The notes: a model not told the origin generated them from the letters alone. A stretch of 64,000 nt of DNA from Helicobacter cinaedi CCUG 18818 = ATCC BAA-847 (GCF_000155475.1 NZ_DS990392.1:62001-126000); one strand, 5' to 3'. Positions 32,493 to 43,610 are shown, numbered from the stretch's first letter. Program-made: numbers and translations.

Positions 32493-34364
32493 TTACCTCC
32501 ACATAAAGTAAATGCCACACGCAAAGAGCATAGCACAAAGCCCAAGGCACATAAGTAGAAGCATACGGGAAAGTGAGCCATTTTGTAGAAGTGAAAGTTT
32601 AAGACCTAGAACTCTTATAAGTAATGCTAGAGAATCTACAAATCTATCAATACCCCCAAATTCAACCTTTTGCCACAGAAAGTGAGCGCATTTGTAATAG
32701 GGCTTAATGAAAATTATCTCATACAGCTTTGGGATATAGTATTGATTGCTTAGAATCTTATATAAAAAGTTAGATTCCCAAAAGGCTGAAAATCCACCAC
32801 GAGCATATTTGATAATAGCAAATAGCACACTTAAGCCCACGAGCCCCAAAGTCCCGCCAATCAGCAAGATATGTGTATCGTGTGAAATCTCAAGTGAAAA
32901 AGCAGGAAAGGCATTTTTAAGGAAAGATTCAAGCACCCCGCCAAACCCAGCGATAATGGCTAAAATCATCAAAGGCAACATCGCAAGAAGCATATAGGAA
33001 TACGCCTCGTGGGGATGTTCGTGGTGATTTTGCTTAACAAAAAAGACAAGCATAAGCAACCTAAAGCTGTAAAATGCGGTAAAAATCGCACTTAAGAGTA
33101 AAACTATCCAAATAATATTGTTATGAGTGAAGGCAACTTCTAAGATTAAATCCTTTGAAAAGAATCCTGCAAAGGGGTAGATTCCAGCTAGGGCAAGAGA
33201 GGCAATAACCATCATAATCATCGTGTAACGCAGACTTTTATGCAGTCCGCCCATTTTTGTAATATCAAGCTTATCATTCATCGCGTGCATAACATTTCCA
33301 GCACCTAAGAATAAAAGAGCCTTGAAGAAGGCGTGTGTGATAAGATGAAAAAGTGCTATGGCATACGCTCCAAGCCCAGCAGCTACAAACATATAGCCAA
33401 GCTGCGATAGGGTAGAGTAGGCAATAATGCGTTTTAAGTCCTTATTGACAAGTGCCATACTCGCTCCAAAAAACGCCACAAACGCCCCAAGTGAAGCGAT
33501 GAAAAAGCCAACATCAGCAATCATCTCATACAAAGGAAAGCACCGCACCACGAGATAAACCCCAGCGGTTACCATCGTAGCGGCGTGAATGAGCGCAGAA
33601 ACCGGTGTGGGTCCCTCCATCGCATCGGCTAGCCAAGTGTGGAAAGGGAATTGTGCGGACTTACCCATAGCTCCTACAAAAAGCAAAGCCCCAATCCACA
33701 TTAATGTGCTTGTATCAAAGTCATTTGATTTAAGTGCTAGGAATACTTCATCATATTTCAAGCTTTCACAAATATAAAAGATTAAAAATATTCCCATAAT
33801 TAGGGCAAGATCGGCGATTCTATTCATCACAAAGGCTTCAATGGAGGCAAAATTTGCACTTTTTCTTTCATACCAGAATCCAACGAGTAAGTATGAGCAT
33901 AGCCCCACACCTTCCCAACCGGCAAAAAGCCCAAGGAAATTATCACTCATTACGAGCAATAGCATTGAAAACACAAAACCGCTTAAGTAGCTAAAATAGC
34001 GGTTAAATCCAGAATCTTGCTTCATATAGCCAATGGAATACACAAACACCATAGTAGACACAAGGCTCACAACCAGCATCATACTCGCACTCACACTATC
34101 AATCATAAAGCCAAATGAGCTGTAAAAATCCCCCGCTTCAATCCAATCTAAAAAATCAATATGAATCACAATGTTGTTATGATAAATTTCCCAAAAGATA
34201 AGAATGGAAGCACATAAAGAACAGAAAAGTAGCAAAGTAGGCACAATCCCAACAAGCAAAATCTTTCTTCTATGCCCTAAAAACGCGGCAAAAACTGCCC
34301 CAGCTAGTGGAGCGAAAAGGGCTAGATAAGTAAGCCAAATGAGTGTTTGAGTGTCAAGTCTCAT
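32493..34364 (-). CDS. nuoL: Complex I subunit L
   Basis: A 623-residue pumping subunit, the largest of the antiporter-like three, with the long C-terminal amphipathic helix expected of the family. LFAGWEGVGLCSYLLVGFWY, FPFHTWLADAMEGPTPVSALIHAATMVTAG and AYSTLSQLGYMFVA are diagnostic. nuoK ends three bases upstream. Confidence 0.97.
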   Translation of the reverse strand: MRLDTQTLIWLTYLALFAPLAGAVFAAFLGHRRKILLVGIVPTLLLFCSLCASILIFWEIYHNNIVIHIDFLDWIEAGDFYSSFGFMIDSVSASMMLVVSLVSTMVFVYSIGYMKQDSGFNRYFSYLSGFVFSMLLLVMSDNFLGLFAGWEGVGLCSYLLVGFWYERKSANFASIEAFVMNRIADLALIMGIFLIFYICESLKYDEVFLALKSNDFDTSTLMWIGALLFVGAMGKSAQFPFHTWLADAMEGPTPVSALIHAATMVTAGVYLVVRCFPLYEMIADVGFFIASLGAFVAFFGASMALVNKDLKRIIAYSTLSQLGYMFVAAGLGAYAIALFHLITHAFFKALLFLGAGNVMHAMNDKLDITKMGGLHKSLRYTMIMMVIASLALAGIYPFAGFFSKDLILEVAFTHNNIIWIVLLLSAIFTAFYSFRLLMLVFFVKQNHHEHPHEAYSYMLLAMLPLMILAIIAGFGGVLESFLKNAFPAFSLEISHDTHILLIGGTLGLVGLSVLFAIIKYARGGFSAFWESNFLYKILSNQYYIPKLYEIIFIKPYYKCAHFLWQKVEFGGIDRFVDSLALLIRVLGLKLSLLQNGSLSRMLLLMCLGLCAMLFACGIYFMWR

Positions 34365-34367
34365 AAT

Positions 34368-34670
34368 TTATCCTTTAAGGCTTTTAAGTGTGTTTATATC
34401 AAGTGTATGGTGCTTTTTATACCAAATGACGACAAGCCCAAGCCCCACGGCGATTTCAGCGGCGGCAATGGCAATAATAAAAAGCGCGAAAATCTCTCCA
34501 TTCAAGTCGTGTAAATACGAGCCAATGGCAACAAAGCCGATATTGACAGCATTTAATAGAATCTCTGTTGAAAAAAACAGCATAAGGATATTTTTTCGCC
34601 TTAGGATTCCAAATAGCCCAATGCAAAACAGCAGAGCGGATAAAAGTAGATAGTGATTAAGGCTTATCAT
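34368..34670 (-). CDS. nuoK: Complex I subunit K
   Basis: A 100-residue subunit with three transmembrane helices; two conserved glutamates lie in the second and third helices (STEILLNAVNIGF and IAIAAAEIAVGLGLVV), used in proton transfer. It overlaps the end of nuoJ by four bases. Confidence 0.95.
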   Translation of the reverse strand: MISLNHYLLLSALLFCIGLFGILRRKNILMLFFSTEILLNAVNIGFVAIGSYLHDLNGEIFALFIIAIAAAEIAVGLGLVVIWYKKHHTLDINTLKSLKG

Positions 34671-35188
34671 TTTTGCTCCTTTTTAACACTTAGAACTATG
34701 CCTGCAACCATCGCTACAAGCAACATAAGTGCGGCAAGTTCAAAGGGGATGAGGTATTGCGTGAAAAGCACATAGCCAATTTTTTGAATATTACTCATCT
34801 CAGCAAAATCAAGCAAATTTGCTGAATCTGCGATAGTCTCAAGCTGATTGCCAAGTAAAGGCAGCCCAAACATTATTACTAGCACCACGCATATCCCCAC
34901 ACACAGCACAGAGACTACCCATTCATTCTTGCGAGATTCTATAACATCTTTTGAAGTGTCAAAAAACATCATCGCAAACGCATAGAGTGCGATCACAGAG
35001 CCACCATACACGACAATTTGCACCGCCCCTATAAACTCCGCCCCAAGTGTAAAAAAGATTCCAGAGATGAAAATCATTCCACCTGCTAGGGCAGTCATCG
35101 CATAGATAATACGCGATGAACTCACCACAATAAGAAAGCTGACAATACATAATGTGCTAAAAAGATAAAATGAAATACTCTCAAACAT
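34667..35188 (-). CDS. nuoJ: Complex I subunit J
   Basis: A 173-residue membrane subunit from ATG 35188 ([10 protein letters not shown]), chosen because GGAGAG lies eight bases upstream; an in-frame ATG at 35224 would lie inside nuo[25 protein letters not shown] is the conserved helix 3. It overlaps nuoI by eight bases. Confidence 0.93.
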   Translation of the reverse strand: MFESISFYLFSTLCIVSFLIVVSSSRIIYAMTALAGGMIFISGIFFTLGAEFIGAVQIVVYGGSVIALYAFAMMFFDTSKDVIESRKNEWVVSVLCVGICVVLVIMFGLPLLGNQLETIADSANLLDFAEMSNIQKIGYVLFTQYLIPFELAALMLLVAMVAGIVLSVKKEQK

Positions 35189-35885
35189 TAGCACTCTCCT
35201 TTGGATTATTATCATTTGTTGCACTTTGTGTATCGCTAGGCTTTGTAGAATCTTGCAAGGCTTGTTGTGTATTTTGTGAATCTTGTGTGGATTCTTGTTT
35301 TGTAGAGTCTAGCACATAGCTTAAGGGAGTTTTTATCATACGCTCATCGGCATTGTAGGACACAGAGCCAAAGCCACCATATTCTATGAGTGAAGATTGA
35401 GATTCTAAAAGTTCAGGTTTGAAGCCAAAATGCGCTCTTTGCACACTTGCATTCTCAAAGCCCTTGCCGTGTATGATAGCAAGTTCGGGGCAGACTTCAG
35501 CACATAATCCACAATAAATACAACGCCCAAAGTTGATACTATAATCTAAGATTTTTTTACGCCCATCTTCGCCCCTATCGGTAATAATGCGTATGCAGTT
35601 GCTCGTGCAGATTTTTTCACATAGCCCACAGCCGATGCAGCGTTCATTTTCAGATTCTAAAAGTCTTTGTAATTTGTGAATGGCTCTGTATCGTGGGCTT
35701 AAGGGATTAGATTCTAATGGGTATTGCACCGTAACATTTGGGGAGAAAAACGCACCAAGTGCGGTTTTTAAGCCACTTAACAAATCAAGGCTAAAGCTTG
35801 TTTTGAAAGTGAGTGCAACGCGTGAGAGAAAAAGCTGTTTTTCACGCTTATTACGGGGCGGTAAGATTCTGTATTCTGTTTTCAT
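35181..35885 (-). CDS. nuoI: Complex I subunit I
   Basis: A 234-residue iron-sulfur subunit carrying clusters N6a and N6b: [11 protein letters not shown] and [12 protein letters not shown]. It links the peripheral arm to the quinone site. The C-terminal 40 residues, rich in Ser, Thr and Gln, extend beyond the usual family length. Confidence 0.96.
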   Translation of the reverse strand: MKTEYRILPPRNKREKQLFLSRVALTFKTSFSLDLLSGLKTALGAFFSPNVTVQYPLESNPLSPRYRAIHKLQRLLESENERCIGCGLCEKICTSNCIRIITDRGEDGRKKILDYSINFGRCIYCGLCAEVCPELAIIHGKGFENASVQRAHFGFKPELLESQSSLIEYGGFGSVSYNADERMIKTPLSYVLDSTKQESTQDSQNTQQALQDSTKPSDTQSATNDNNPKESANV

Positions 35886-35894
35886 AGCACACTC

Positions 35895-36893
35895 CTAGAG
35901 AAGTAAAATACAACCAGTGATAAGCACATTTAAAAGTGCAAGGGGAAGCATCACTTTCCAGCACATACGCATAAGCTGGTCAGGTCGCACATGCGGGAAT
36001 GAAGCTCTAACCCACATAAACAAAAAGATAAAAAAGCATACTTTTAGCAAAATAGCAATGCCACCGGGGATAAAGCCTAAATCATTAAATCCACCGCAAA
36101 AAATAAGGCTTAGAATAAACGCAGTGGCGAACATATTCGCATACTCGCCGATGAAAAACATACCCCATTTTAGCCCACTATACTCACTTGCAAAGCCAGC
36201 TGTAAGCTCTGCTTCGTGTTCAAGCAAGTCAAAAGGTGTGCGGTTTAGCTCCACATACGCAGCAATAAGAAAAAGCACAAAGGCAAGGGGCTGTTTAAAC
36301 AAAAGCCAATCAAATATGCCGCCTTGCTGATAGTTATTAATATCCACAAGCGATAAGGAAGCTACAATCATCAAAGGTGCTAGGAGAGATAGCATAGTAA
36401 TCACTTCAAAGCTCAAAAACTGCAAAGCCGCCCTTGCTCCGCCAATAAGCGACCATTTATTCCCAGAGCTTAGTCCAGCAAGAAGTGGTGCGTAAATCCC
36501 ACAAGAGCCAACCGCTAGGATAAATAAGATTCCAACATTAATATCAGCAATAATAGGGCGAATCGTGTAGCCAAAAAGCTCAAATTCAGGGAAAAAGGGT
36601 ATAGGTGCCATAGCGACAAAAGCCGTTATAGCGGCAATTGATGGTGCTAAGATAAATATGGGTTTTATGGCATTTTGCGGGATAATATCCTCTTTTGTAA
36701 AAAGCTTAATCCCATCGGCAACAACCTGCAATAAGCCATAAGGTCCTACATAGTTTGGTCCAATGCGTTTTTGAAAAAAGCCCAAGACTTTGCGTTCTAA
36801 ATAAGTGCCAAACCCAGCTAATGCTGAAAAAATAAGCAAAACAACTAGAATCTTAAGAATAGTTTCAATTATGCCACCAGTCAAATCACTCAT
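35895..36893 (-). CDS. nuoH: Complex I subunit H
   Basis: A 332-residue membrane subunit forming the quinone-entry site: ERKVLGFFQKRIGPNYVGPYG near the start and NRTPFDLLEHEAELTAGFASEYSG in the third loop are diagnostic. It overlaps nuoG by four bases. Confidence 0.97.
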   Translation of the reverse strand: MSDLTGGIIETILKILVVLLIFSALAGFGTYLERKVLGFFQKRIGPNYVGPYGLLQVVADGIKLFTKEDIIPQNAIKPIFILAPSIAAITAFVAMAPIPFFPEFELFGYTIRPIIADINVGILFILAVGSCGIYAPLLAGLSSGNKWSLIGGARAALQFLSFEVITMLSLLAPLMIVASLSLVDINNYQQGGIFDWLLFKQPLAFVLFLIAAYVELNRTPFDLLEHEAELTAGFASEYSGLKWGMFFIGEYANMFATAFILSLIFCGGFNDLGFIPGGIAILLKVCFFIFLFMWVRASFPHVRPDQLMRMCWKVMLPLALLNVLITGCILLL

Positions 36894-39412
36894 AACGCAC
36901 TCCTTGTAGGCTCGGATTCAGGCTTAGATTCAGCCATTTTGCCGCTTAGCTCGGCTTTCATTAACTCCACTTTAGCCCATTGATTTTGAGCAAAGATTCT
37001 ATCCGCCCCTTCAAGCATAGGATTGATAAGAAAATATGGTTCGCTCAAGCGATGATCTATGTATAACACCCCGCTTACTTGCGTTGTAGAATCCCAAAGC
37101 GTGATTAAATCTCCCTCTTTCATACCTAGCTCTTCAAATAACGCATTGCTCACATAAATGCCTATTTTATTTTGTAAATGCACACTTGAAGCGGTGTAGG
37201 CGTTAAATTGCGAGGGCGAGTGGAGTTTGTAGGCATTATAAGTTTGATAATGCGGTAGCTCTAGCTTATTAGATTGAGATTCTGCTAGTGGTGTTAGGGT
37301 GATTGATTTGAAGCGATAGCCCCGCATATCAGTGCCATCATTGGCAAACTTATTTTCAAAGTCATCAAACTCACAGCCACAAATAAGGCTTGTGTAATCA
37401 ATGAGATATTCCCCCTTCATACCAAAGGCTTTAGCAATATCGCTTAAATCATAGCCTTTAAATGTAAGGGCAGGTTTTAAAGGCAAGATTCTGCTATCAA
37501 CGCTTGTATAAGTGCCCTCCATTTGATTGATAGCAGGCAAAATAAAATCAGGCGATTGTGTAGGGCATTTTTGGCTATCATCTATACTAACACAATCAGA
37601 TTCGCATACAAAATCCCCGCTTGTGCGGTAGCCTATGCTGTATGTAGAATCTGCTCTTTTTGGGCTAAAATCACAAATCATCGCTAGTCCAAGGGCGTTG
37701 GCAAATGGTGGAATGAGTAATACTTTTAACGCCCCTTTATGCTCTAAGATTCCAAGAATGTGAGCTAGAATCTGTGCTTGTGGATTTTCATATATTTCTG
37801 CTCCAAGCACAAGCAGTGGGGTATTTTGAAGTATTTGCTTCAGTGTGTCAAACTCATTGATATTGGCTTCAAGCAAGGCTTGAAACTTCACCTCTTCTTT
37901 TGTCTCTTTTATTATTTCTGTAATCTCTTGCTCTATCTCCTCTCCTGCCTCATTTGTGCTTGTAATAGTCTTTTTCACTTCTCTTTCAATGGGCGTTGTA
38001 ATGGTGATTTTACTTTCAAGCAGGGGTGCTAGAATCTGCCGCAATGTGTGAGATTCTACATCTTCATTATTTTCTACATTTTCTAAATACGCAAGGGCAA
38101 TCGCACCAACAGCAACGCCTAGGGCATCCTCACGATAGGCAATGTGCGTGAGTGATTTGCTTAGGCTTGTCATCAGCGTATCATTGAGCGGGTGCATATA
38201 GATAGCGTTAGAGCATTTTTGGAGTTTAAGTTTATTATTTAGCATATAGCGTAAGGTCGGCACTTGGTAGTTTATCGCGCTGCCTAGGATAATGACATTT
38301 TGTGCGTTTTTAAACTCATCTAAATGATTGAGATTTGTCTTTTGAGCGTGTGTCAAAAAGGCATTAATGAAGTTTTTAAAATCTAGGGCTTCTTGGTTGT
38401 GAAGTGTGAGATTCTGTATCTTAGCGATGTGATTTAGCACAAAGGCCTCTTCATTTGTTGTTTGATTGCCTACATTAATAGAATCTGCGTTCTTAAAGGC
38501 GTTAATAGCAGTTTGTAGATTCTGCTTAGGCTCCGGGCTTGAGCTGACATCATAGGCATAGCGTCCCGCCCCACAAATGGGATTAAAGTAGAAGTCATTT
38601 TTTACGCGGAAAATATGCGGTGTGCCAAGGCTATCATTATGACGGACATCATAGGTGATTTTACAGCCCATAGGGCAGTGCGGACAGGTGGAATCTATCT
38701 TTTTGAGTTCCCACGCATTGGCTTTGTATTTAAAGTCATTTGTGCTTAATGCCCCCACAGGACATACGCTAATGCACTCTCCGCAGTCAAAGCAAGGCGT
38801 TTCGCCCACAAATGCGATTAAAGCCTTTTGCTTTCTAGCCCACACGCTTAGGGCGTCCTTTGGCATTTTCTCTTTCCATACTGCTGTGTCAAGCACCTCT
38901 AAATCCGCCTTTTGTGCTTTTAAGTTATTCTCCCCTAAGTTGTCCTTACAGGTTGTGGCACATCGCTCACACATAATGCAAAGATTAGGGTCATAGACGA
39001 CTTTTGCCCAAGTTTTATGGGGCTTGTCATTTTCTCTAATGTGATAATTTTGCGAAGTAACATTCATTTTAAGCGTGTAGTTTTGCAGCTCACATTCCCC
39101 ACTTTTATCGCACACACCGCATTGCAGTGGGTGATTGACATCATAGCTTTGCATAATAGCATTGCGTTCTTCCATAATCTCGGGCGTATGGGTAAGGATA
39201 TTCATACCATCTTTTGCCTTTGTGTTGCAAGAATAGCTGCGTTTCCCATCAGCGTCTATCATACAGAGCTTACACGCCATAGTAGGAGAGCAACCAGAGA
39301 GATAGCAAATCGCTGGAATCTCAATGCCCTCTTTACGCGCGATATTAAGGATACTCTCTCCCTCAACGCAAGAGATAGCTTGATTATTGATTGTAATGGT
39401 AATTTTACTCAT
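36890..39412 (-). CDS. nuoG: Complex I subunit G
   Basis: An 840-residue iron-sulfur subunit. The N-terminal 2Fe-2S site is Cys36, Cys47, Cys50 and Cys62; next come the His-Cys3 cluster region HPLQCGVCDKSGEC, two ferredoxin sites CIMCERCATTC and CFDCGECISVCP, then CPHCPMGC of the molybdopterin-like domain. The middle of the protein (about 330-560) is poorly conserved. It overlaps the HP1265-like gene by four bases. Confidence 0.96.
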   Translation of the reverse strand: MSKITITINNQAISCVEGESILNIARKEGIEIPAICYLSGCSPTMACKLCMIDADGKRSYSCNTKAKDGMNILTHTPEIMEERNAIMQSYDVNHPLQCGVCDKSGECELQNYTLKMNVTSQNYHIRENDKPHKTWAKVVYDPNLCIMCERCATTCKDNLGENNLKAQKADLEVLDTAVWKEKMPKDALSVWARKQKALIAFVGETPCFDCGECISVCPVGALSTNDFKYKANAWELKKIDSTCPHCPMGCKITYDVRHNDSLGTPHIFRVKNDFYFNPICGAGRYAYDVSSSPEPKQNLQTAINAFKNADSINVGNQTTNEEAFVLNHIAKIQNLTLHNQEALDFKNFINAFLTHAQKTNLNHLDEFKNAQNVIILGSAINYQVPTLRYMLNNKLKLQKCSNAIYMHPLNDTLMTSLSKSLTHIAYREDALGVAVGAIALAYLENVENNEDVESHTLRQILAPLLESKITITTPIEREVKKTITSTNEAGEEIEQEITEIIKETKEEVKFQALLEANINEFDTLKQILQNTPLLVLGAEIYENPQAQILAHILGILEHKGALKVLLIPPFANALGLAMICDFSPKRADSTYSIGYRTSGDFVCESDCVSIDDSQKCPTQSPDFILPAINQMEGTYTSVDSRILPLKPALTFKGYDLSDIAKAFGMKGEYLIDYTSLICGCEFDDFENKFANDGTDMRGYRFKSITLTPLAESQSNKLELPHYQTYNAYKLHSPSQFNAYTASSVHLQNKIGIYVSNALFEELGMKEGDLITLWDSTTQVSGVLYIDHRLSEPYFLINPMLEGADRIFAQNQWAKVELMKAELSGKMAESKPESEPTRSAL

Positions 39413-40245
39413 AATATCACCTCTACTTTTTTGTAAGGATAGCCTAGATTGACATTAGACACATCAGGGAGATATAAAAGGGCGATTGTGCCTTTGAGTG
39501 AGCTATCATATTGACATTGCGTTAGAATCTGCTGGGATTCAAAGCCTAGTGTAATGCTTGTTTTATCCTGCAATTTGAATGCTGGAGCAAAAAGCGGTGG
39601 TGCTTTAAGCAAGGGTGAATCTATTGTGCTAGCATAGTCGTGCTTAGGCATAACGTAGATAAAATTTCCATTAGATTCTGGGAGCTGCTCACAGGGTGAG
39701 AGATTAGCCTCCACACTTTGACTTGGGCTAATAGAATCTATGAGTTCAGGCATAATAATTTCTATATTTGTGAGTTTGCTTAAAAGCCCAAGTATATGGG
39801 CAATATCCTTGGCATTTGGGTGCTGGGCTAGTTCAGAGCCTAGCACAAGAGCAAAGCTTGAAGGGTTGAGAAAGATTTTAAGTTTTTCTAGCTCTTCTTC
39901 TGCGAGATTAGATTCCGAAGAGAGAAAGCCCACATCAAGCTTATCAAGCATACCATTAAGCTTTGATGTAAGGGCAGAATCTATCCCATTTGGTTGAAAT
40001 ACAGATAAAAGCGTGTGGGCTAAAAGCCACGCTACACCAAACTCCGTGCCAATCTCATACCTAGCAAAATGTGTAATTTGCTCATTGTTTTCAAGCAATG
40101 GAAGCGGATGCAGAATAAAAAGCTTAGAATCCGTATCTATCTTTTCCCATAAATAGCCAAAGCTAAGAAGTGTTTTGTGGCTTGTTGGGCTTGTTTGTAT
40201 GGGCTTATTTGAAATATTGCTTAAGATTCTAGCAAAGGCTTTCAT
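39409..40245 (-). CDS. Helicobacter-type complex I accessory protein (HP1265-like), in place of NuoF
   Basis: A 278-residue protein starting at ATG 40245 (MKAFARIL) after GGAGGG; an upstream in-frame ATG at 40272 lies inside the previous gene. It occupies the operon position of nuoF but shows no FMN- or NADH-binding motifs and no 4Fe-4S cysteine cluster. H. pylori HP1265 has the same place. It should form part of a docking site for a non-NADH electron donor, proposed to be flavodoxin or ferredoxin; this is an inference from the family. Confidence 0.85.
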   Translation of the reverse strand: MKAFARILSNISNKPIQTSPTSHKTLLSFGYLWEKIDTDSKLFILHPLPLLENNEQITHFARYEIGTEFGVAWLLAHTLLSVFQPNGIDSALTSKLNGMLDKLDVGFLSSESNLAEEELEKLKIFLNPSSFALVLGSELAQHPNAKDIAHILGLLSKLTNIEIIMPELIDSISPSQSVEANLSPCEQLPESNGNFIYVMPKHDYASTIDSPLLKAPPLFAPAFKLQDKTSITLGFESQQILTQCQYDSSLKGTIALLYLPDVSNVNLGYPYKKVEVIL

Positions 40246-40469
40246 TTTGCCCTCCTTACAACAATACTCCAATCCACTTCATTAAATCGCAAACTATTCA
40301 GCAACTCATCACCACGATTAAGCACACAATCAATGGCTTTTTGAACATTATTAAAATCTCTCACTTCAAAGAGAAATATCGCCACTTCTCCTTGAGAAAG
40401 CTCATCGCACAACTCACTTAATCGCTTTTCAAAGTCATTTGCCAAATGTCGCAAATCATATCGTCTCAT
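40242..40469 (-). CDS. Helicobacter-type complex I accessory protein (HP1264-like), in place of NuoE
   Basis: A 75-residue protein from ATG 40469 (MRRYDLRHLANDFEKRL), with AAGGAG six bases upstream; the longer frame reaches back into nuoD. It holds the position of nuoE but has no cysteines for a 2Fe-2S cluster. Length fits the 76-residue HP1264 of H. pylori. It overlaps the following gene as ATGA. Confidence 0.85.
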   Translation of the reverse strand: MRRYDLRHLANDFEKRLSELCDELSQGEVAIFLFEVRDFNNVQKAIDCVLNRGDELLNSLRFNEVDWSIVVRRAK

Positions 40470-40479
40470 ATCGCTCCTT

Positions 40480-41709
40480 TTACCTATCCACTTCGCCAAA
40501 TACGATATTTGTTGAACCAATAATTGTTGGAATATCCGCGACATAATGTCCTACTAAAAGCTCTTGTAACGCTCCTGTGTGATAGAAGCTCGGTGTGCGG
40601 ATTTTGAGCCTATGCGGAGAGGGCATTCCTTGAGAGTTGATAAAAAATCCTAGCTCCCCTTTTGGAGATTCAGTTGGGACATACACTTCCCCAACAGGCG
40701 GACGCATACCTTGTGTAACAAGCACAAAATGCTGCATTAAAGAATAATTTTGCGTCATAATATCTTCTTTTGGTGCAGAAATATAGCGGGCATCTTTTGC
40801 CATTATCTCACTTGGTGTGCTTGGATACATAGTCATAAGCTGCTTAAGAATCTTAATAGATTCATAAATCTCTTCAATATAGAGTTGATAACGCGCATAG
40901 CAATCGCCCTCATTTGCCACAGGCACTTCAAAATCAAGCTCATTATAAAGCTCATAAGGATTATGTTTGCGAATATCCCACTTAATCCCACTGCCTCGTG
41001 CCATAATCCCACTTAAGCCCCACTGCTTAATAAAATCTTGTGAGACTACACCCACATCTTCAAGCCTTATACGCCAGATTCTATTTTTATCAAGCAATCC
41101 ACGCACAAGATCAAGCGTTTTAGGCACGCTTTGGGTAAATCTTTCCACACTTTGTAAAAAATTATGTGGCAAATCAAGTGGCACACCGCCTATGCGGATA
41201 GCATTATGCGTAAGCCTAGCCCCGCAATAATCCTCCATCAAATCAAGTCCATATTCACGCTCAATAAAGCAATACAAAAAGATGGACAACGCCCCAACAT
41301 CCATACCGTGAACGCCAAGGAAGAAAATATGCGAGATTATGCGATTAATCTCTAAAAGCATCGTGCGAATAACTTTAGCACGCAGTGGCACTTCCACGCC
41401 TATAAGCTTTTCAACCCCTAGAGCAAAGGCGTAGTTGTTACTTGTAGCAGCAATGTAGTCTAGCCTATCGGTTGTTGGCATAAACTCATTGTAAATCATA
41501 TTTTCAGCCATTTTTTCAATACCACGATGAAGATAGCCAATATCGGGTGTAGCTTTGATGATTTTTTCATTTTCTAGCTCAAGGATAAGGCGGAGCTGTC
41601 CGTGAGCTGAAGGGTGCTGTGGTCCAAAATTGATCACCATTTTGTCATTTTCTTGTTCAAAAAAGATATTTTCAAAGTTTGGTTTAAGTTTGGTGTAGTT
41701 TTGCTTCAT
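40480..41709 (-). CDS. nuoD: Complex I subunit D
   Basis: A 409-residue peripheral-arm subunit related to the large subunit of NiFe hydrogenases. [21 protein letters not shown] contains the quinone-site His, and [25 protein letters not shown] and [15 protein letters not shown] are diagnostic. It starts four bases before the nuoC stop ends. Confidence 0.97.
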   Translation of the reverse strand: MKQNYTKLKPNFENIFFEQENDKMVINFGPQHPSAHGQLRLILELENEKIIKATPDIGYLHRGIEKMAENMIYNEFMPTTDRLDYIAATSNNYAFALGVEKLIGVEVPLRAKVIRTMLLEINRIISHIFFLGVHGMDVGALSIFLYCFIEREYGLDLMEDYCGARLTHNAIRIGGVPLDLPHNFLQSVERFTQSVPKTLDLVRGLLDKNRIWRIRLEDVGVVSQDFIKQWGLSGIMARGSGIKWDIRKHNPYELYNELDFEVPVANEGDCYARYQLYIEEIYESIKILKQLMTMYPSTPSEIMAKDARYISAPKEDIMTQNYSLMQHFVLVTQGMRPPVGEVYVPTESPKGELGFFINSQGMPSPHRLKIRTPSFYHTGALQELLVGHYVADIPTIIGSTNIVFGEVDR

Positions 41710-42449
41710 CGGCGTTCCTTCAATTCCTTGCTTGACTTAAAGGATTTCAGCAGGGCTGGAGCTTTAGATTCTTGATAGCGAGATTCAAAACTAATGGCAG
41801 AGAAGTTTTTATCATCATTTCTATCAATCCTTGCACTATCGCGTTGCTCTGCTCCAATAATTTCTCGGTATTCCTTGCCAAAGATTTTATCCACTTCATA
41901 CCACGCAGCATATTCATCACCTTGCAAAGGGTAACTTTTAAGCAAGGGGTGTCCTACCCAATCTTTTGGCATAAGTAGCCTTTGTAAATAGGGGTGTCCA
42001 TCAAAGATAATCCCAAACATATCAAAGCACTCTCTCTCGCTCCAATTCGCACTTTTAAAGAGTGGTGTGAGCGAAGTGATATGTTCCCCTTTTTTGATTT
42101 TTGTTTTTATTTTAAGACGCTTAGAGCTTGTATCCTCAAGCTTAAGAAGCAGGTAAAAAAGCTCAAATTCATTATTTTCCTCTAGCTTATCAATCGCACT
42201 CATCTCTGTTAAAAAATCATAGCCCAAAGCGTATAGCTCTTTAATGAGTGGTAGAATCTGTGTGGATTCTACCCAAAGTGTGATGAGATCATTTTGGATA
42301 TAGCTTTGTGTGATAGGTGTATGCAGGGCTTGAAGAAAAGATTCAAACTCACCTAAAGGGAGCATTGGCGAAGTCGGCATTACATCAAAGCGGTTTGTGT
42401 AATATATGCTTTTTTGTGCGTTAGCCTTAGGGGGATTTTGTCGTATCAT
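41706..42449 (-). CDS. nuoC: Complex I subunit C
   Basis: A 247-residue peripheral subunit. The start at ATG 42449 (MIRQNPP) has AGAGGTG upstream; the open frame continues back into nuoB in a different frame, which is not coding. [23 protein letters not shown] is the conserved 30 kDa-subunit motif. Confidence 0.94.
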   Translation of the reverse strand: MIRQNPPKANAQKSIYYTNRFDVMPTSPMLPLGEFESFLQALHTPITQSYIQNDLITLWVESTQILPLIKELYALGYDFLTEMSAIDKLEENNEFELFYLLLKLEDTSSKRLKIKTKIKKGEHITSLTPLFKSANWSERECFDMFGIIFDGHPYLQRLLMPKDWVGHPLLKSYPLQGDEYAAWYEVDKIFGKEYREIIGAEQRDSARIDRNDDKNFSAISFESRYQESKAPALLKSFKSSKELKERR

Positions 42450-42474
42450 TTTGCACCTCTTGTGTATTTGGCTT

Positions 42475-43005
42475 TCATACAAGTCGCTTTGGTTTGATTT
42501 GCGGGATAGCTTTTTGTTTGCGGATTTTTTGCTGAAGTACCATAACTGCGTATTGCAAAGTCTCTGGTCTAGGCGCACAGCCGGGCAGGTAAATATCAAC
42601 GGGGATAATCCTATCCACCCCTTGAACGGTTGAATAAGTATTAAACATTCCGCCCGTATTGGCACAGCTCCCCATAGAGATGACCCACTTTGGCTCGGGC
42701 ATTTGGTCGTAAAGTCGGCGGACAAACTCGGCGTGTTTTTTTGTTACCGTCCCTGATATAATCATCAAATCCGCCTGTCTAGGCGAAGCACGAAAGATTG
42801 TCCCGAATCTATCTAAATCAAAGCGGCTGCCACCTGTCGCCATCATCTCAATCGCACAGCACGCCAAGCCATAAGTAAGCCCCCAAAGTGAATTGCTTCT
42901 CCCCCAATTCAGTAGCTTATCCACACTGCTAAGGGCGATGGGAAGTCCCGCACTTTGTGTATAATTTACTTGATGCTCTGCCACGATAACGCTCCTTTCT
43001 TCCAC
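42475..43005 (-). CDS. nuoB: Complex I subunit B
   Basis: A 176-residue subunit with cluster N2: the tandem cysteines in [11 protein letters not shown], then [11 protein letters not shown] and LPGCAPRPE. It receives electrons last before quinone. It overlaps nuoA by 40 bases if the first ATG is used; a later start is possible. Confidence 0.96.
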   Translation of the reverse strand: MEERSVIVAEHQVNYTQSAGLPIALSSVDKLLNWGRSNSLWGLTYGLACCAIEMMATGGSRFDLDRFGTIFRASPRQADLMIISGTVTKKHAEFVRRLYDQMPEPKWVISMGSCANTGGMFNTYSTVQGVDRIIPVDIYLPGCAPRPETLQYAVMVLQQKIRKQKAIPQIKPKRLV

Positions 43006-43370
43006 GCGTAGATAAATCCTACAACCAAAAAGGCAATAAAGCTTAACATTTCAAAAAACACAAAATTCCCAAGCCCAATGTATGTGAAATATTTAAAATC
43101 TATCGCCGAAGGAATCATAAAAATCACTTCAATATCAAAAAGGATAAAAAGCAGGGCAAGGATAAAAAAGTGCGTGGAGATTCTATTTTGCTGCTTATTT
43201 GGGGTAGGACCGCACTCGTAGGTTGAGAGTTTGAGCTTTTCCCTATCCTTTTTTGCCATTTTTCTTGAGATAATGCGTTGCAGTCTTAGTGTGAGTGTAA
43301 AAGCAACACTTGTCAGCACAAACAGCACAAAAACGCCAAAATATGGATGTTCAAAGACAGAATGACTCAT
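42966..43370 (-). CDS. nuoA: Complex I subunit A, first gene of the nuo operon
   Basis: A 134-residue membrane subunit with three helices; [17 protein letters not shown] and [13 protein letters not shown] are diagnostic. AAAAAGGAACAAG precedes the ATG. The operon order A-B-C-D-(1264-like)-(1265-like)-G-H-I-J-K-L-M-N is that of Helicobacter. Confidence 0.95.
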   Translation of the reverse strand: MSHSVFEHPYFGVFVLFVLTSVAFTLTLRLQRIISRKMAKKDREKLKLSTYECGPTPNKQQNRISTHFFILALLFILFDIEVIFMIPSAIDFKYFTYIGLGNFVFFEMLSFIAFLVVGFIYAWKKGALSWQSIK

Positions 43371-43584
43371 CTTGTTCCTTTTTGTTGTTGTAATTTGTGT
43401 GCGATTGTAGTGTATAGATTCTAAAAATCAGTATGTTTGGTTAAAAAATACTTTACAAATATTAAAAAAGAGTTACTTTTTTACTCCCAAAACTATGTGC
43501 GATTATTGATTTAGGTAGATTCTACACAGCGTTGTTTAATTGCTTAAATGTATCAGTCTGTTTAGGTATATTAACAAAATTTGA

Positions 43585-43590
43585 TATAAT
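43585..43590 (+). promoter_or_regulatory. -10 box of tRNA-Pro
   Basis: A perfect TATAAT lies 20 bases upstream of the tRNA. Confidence 0.7.
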
Positions 43591-43610
43591 GCCGCCTTTG
43601 CTTCTTTTGG

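Noticed and set aside
42450-42725. N-terminal extension of nuoC
   Set aside because: It lies wholly inside nuoB in another frame; ATG 42449 has the ribosome-binding site.
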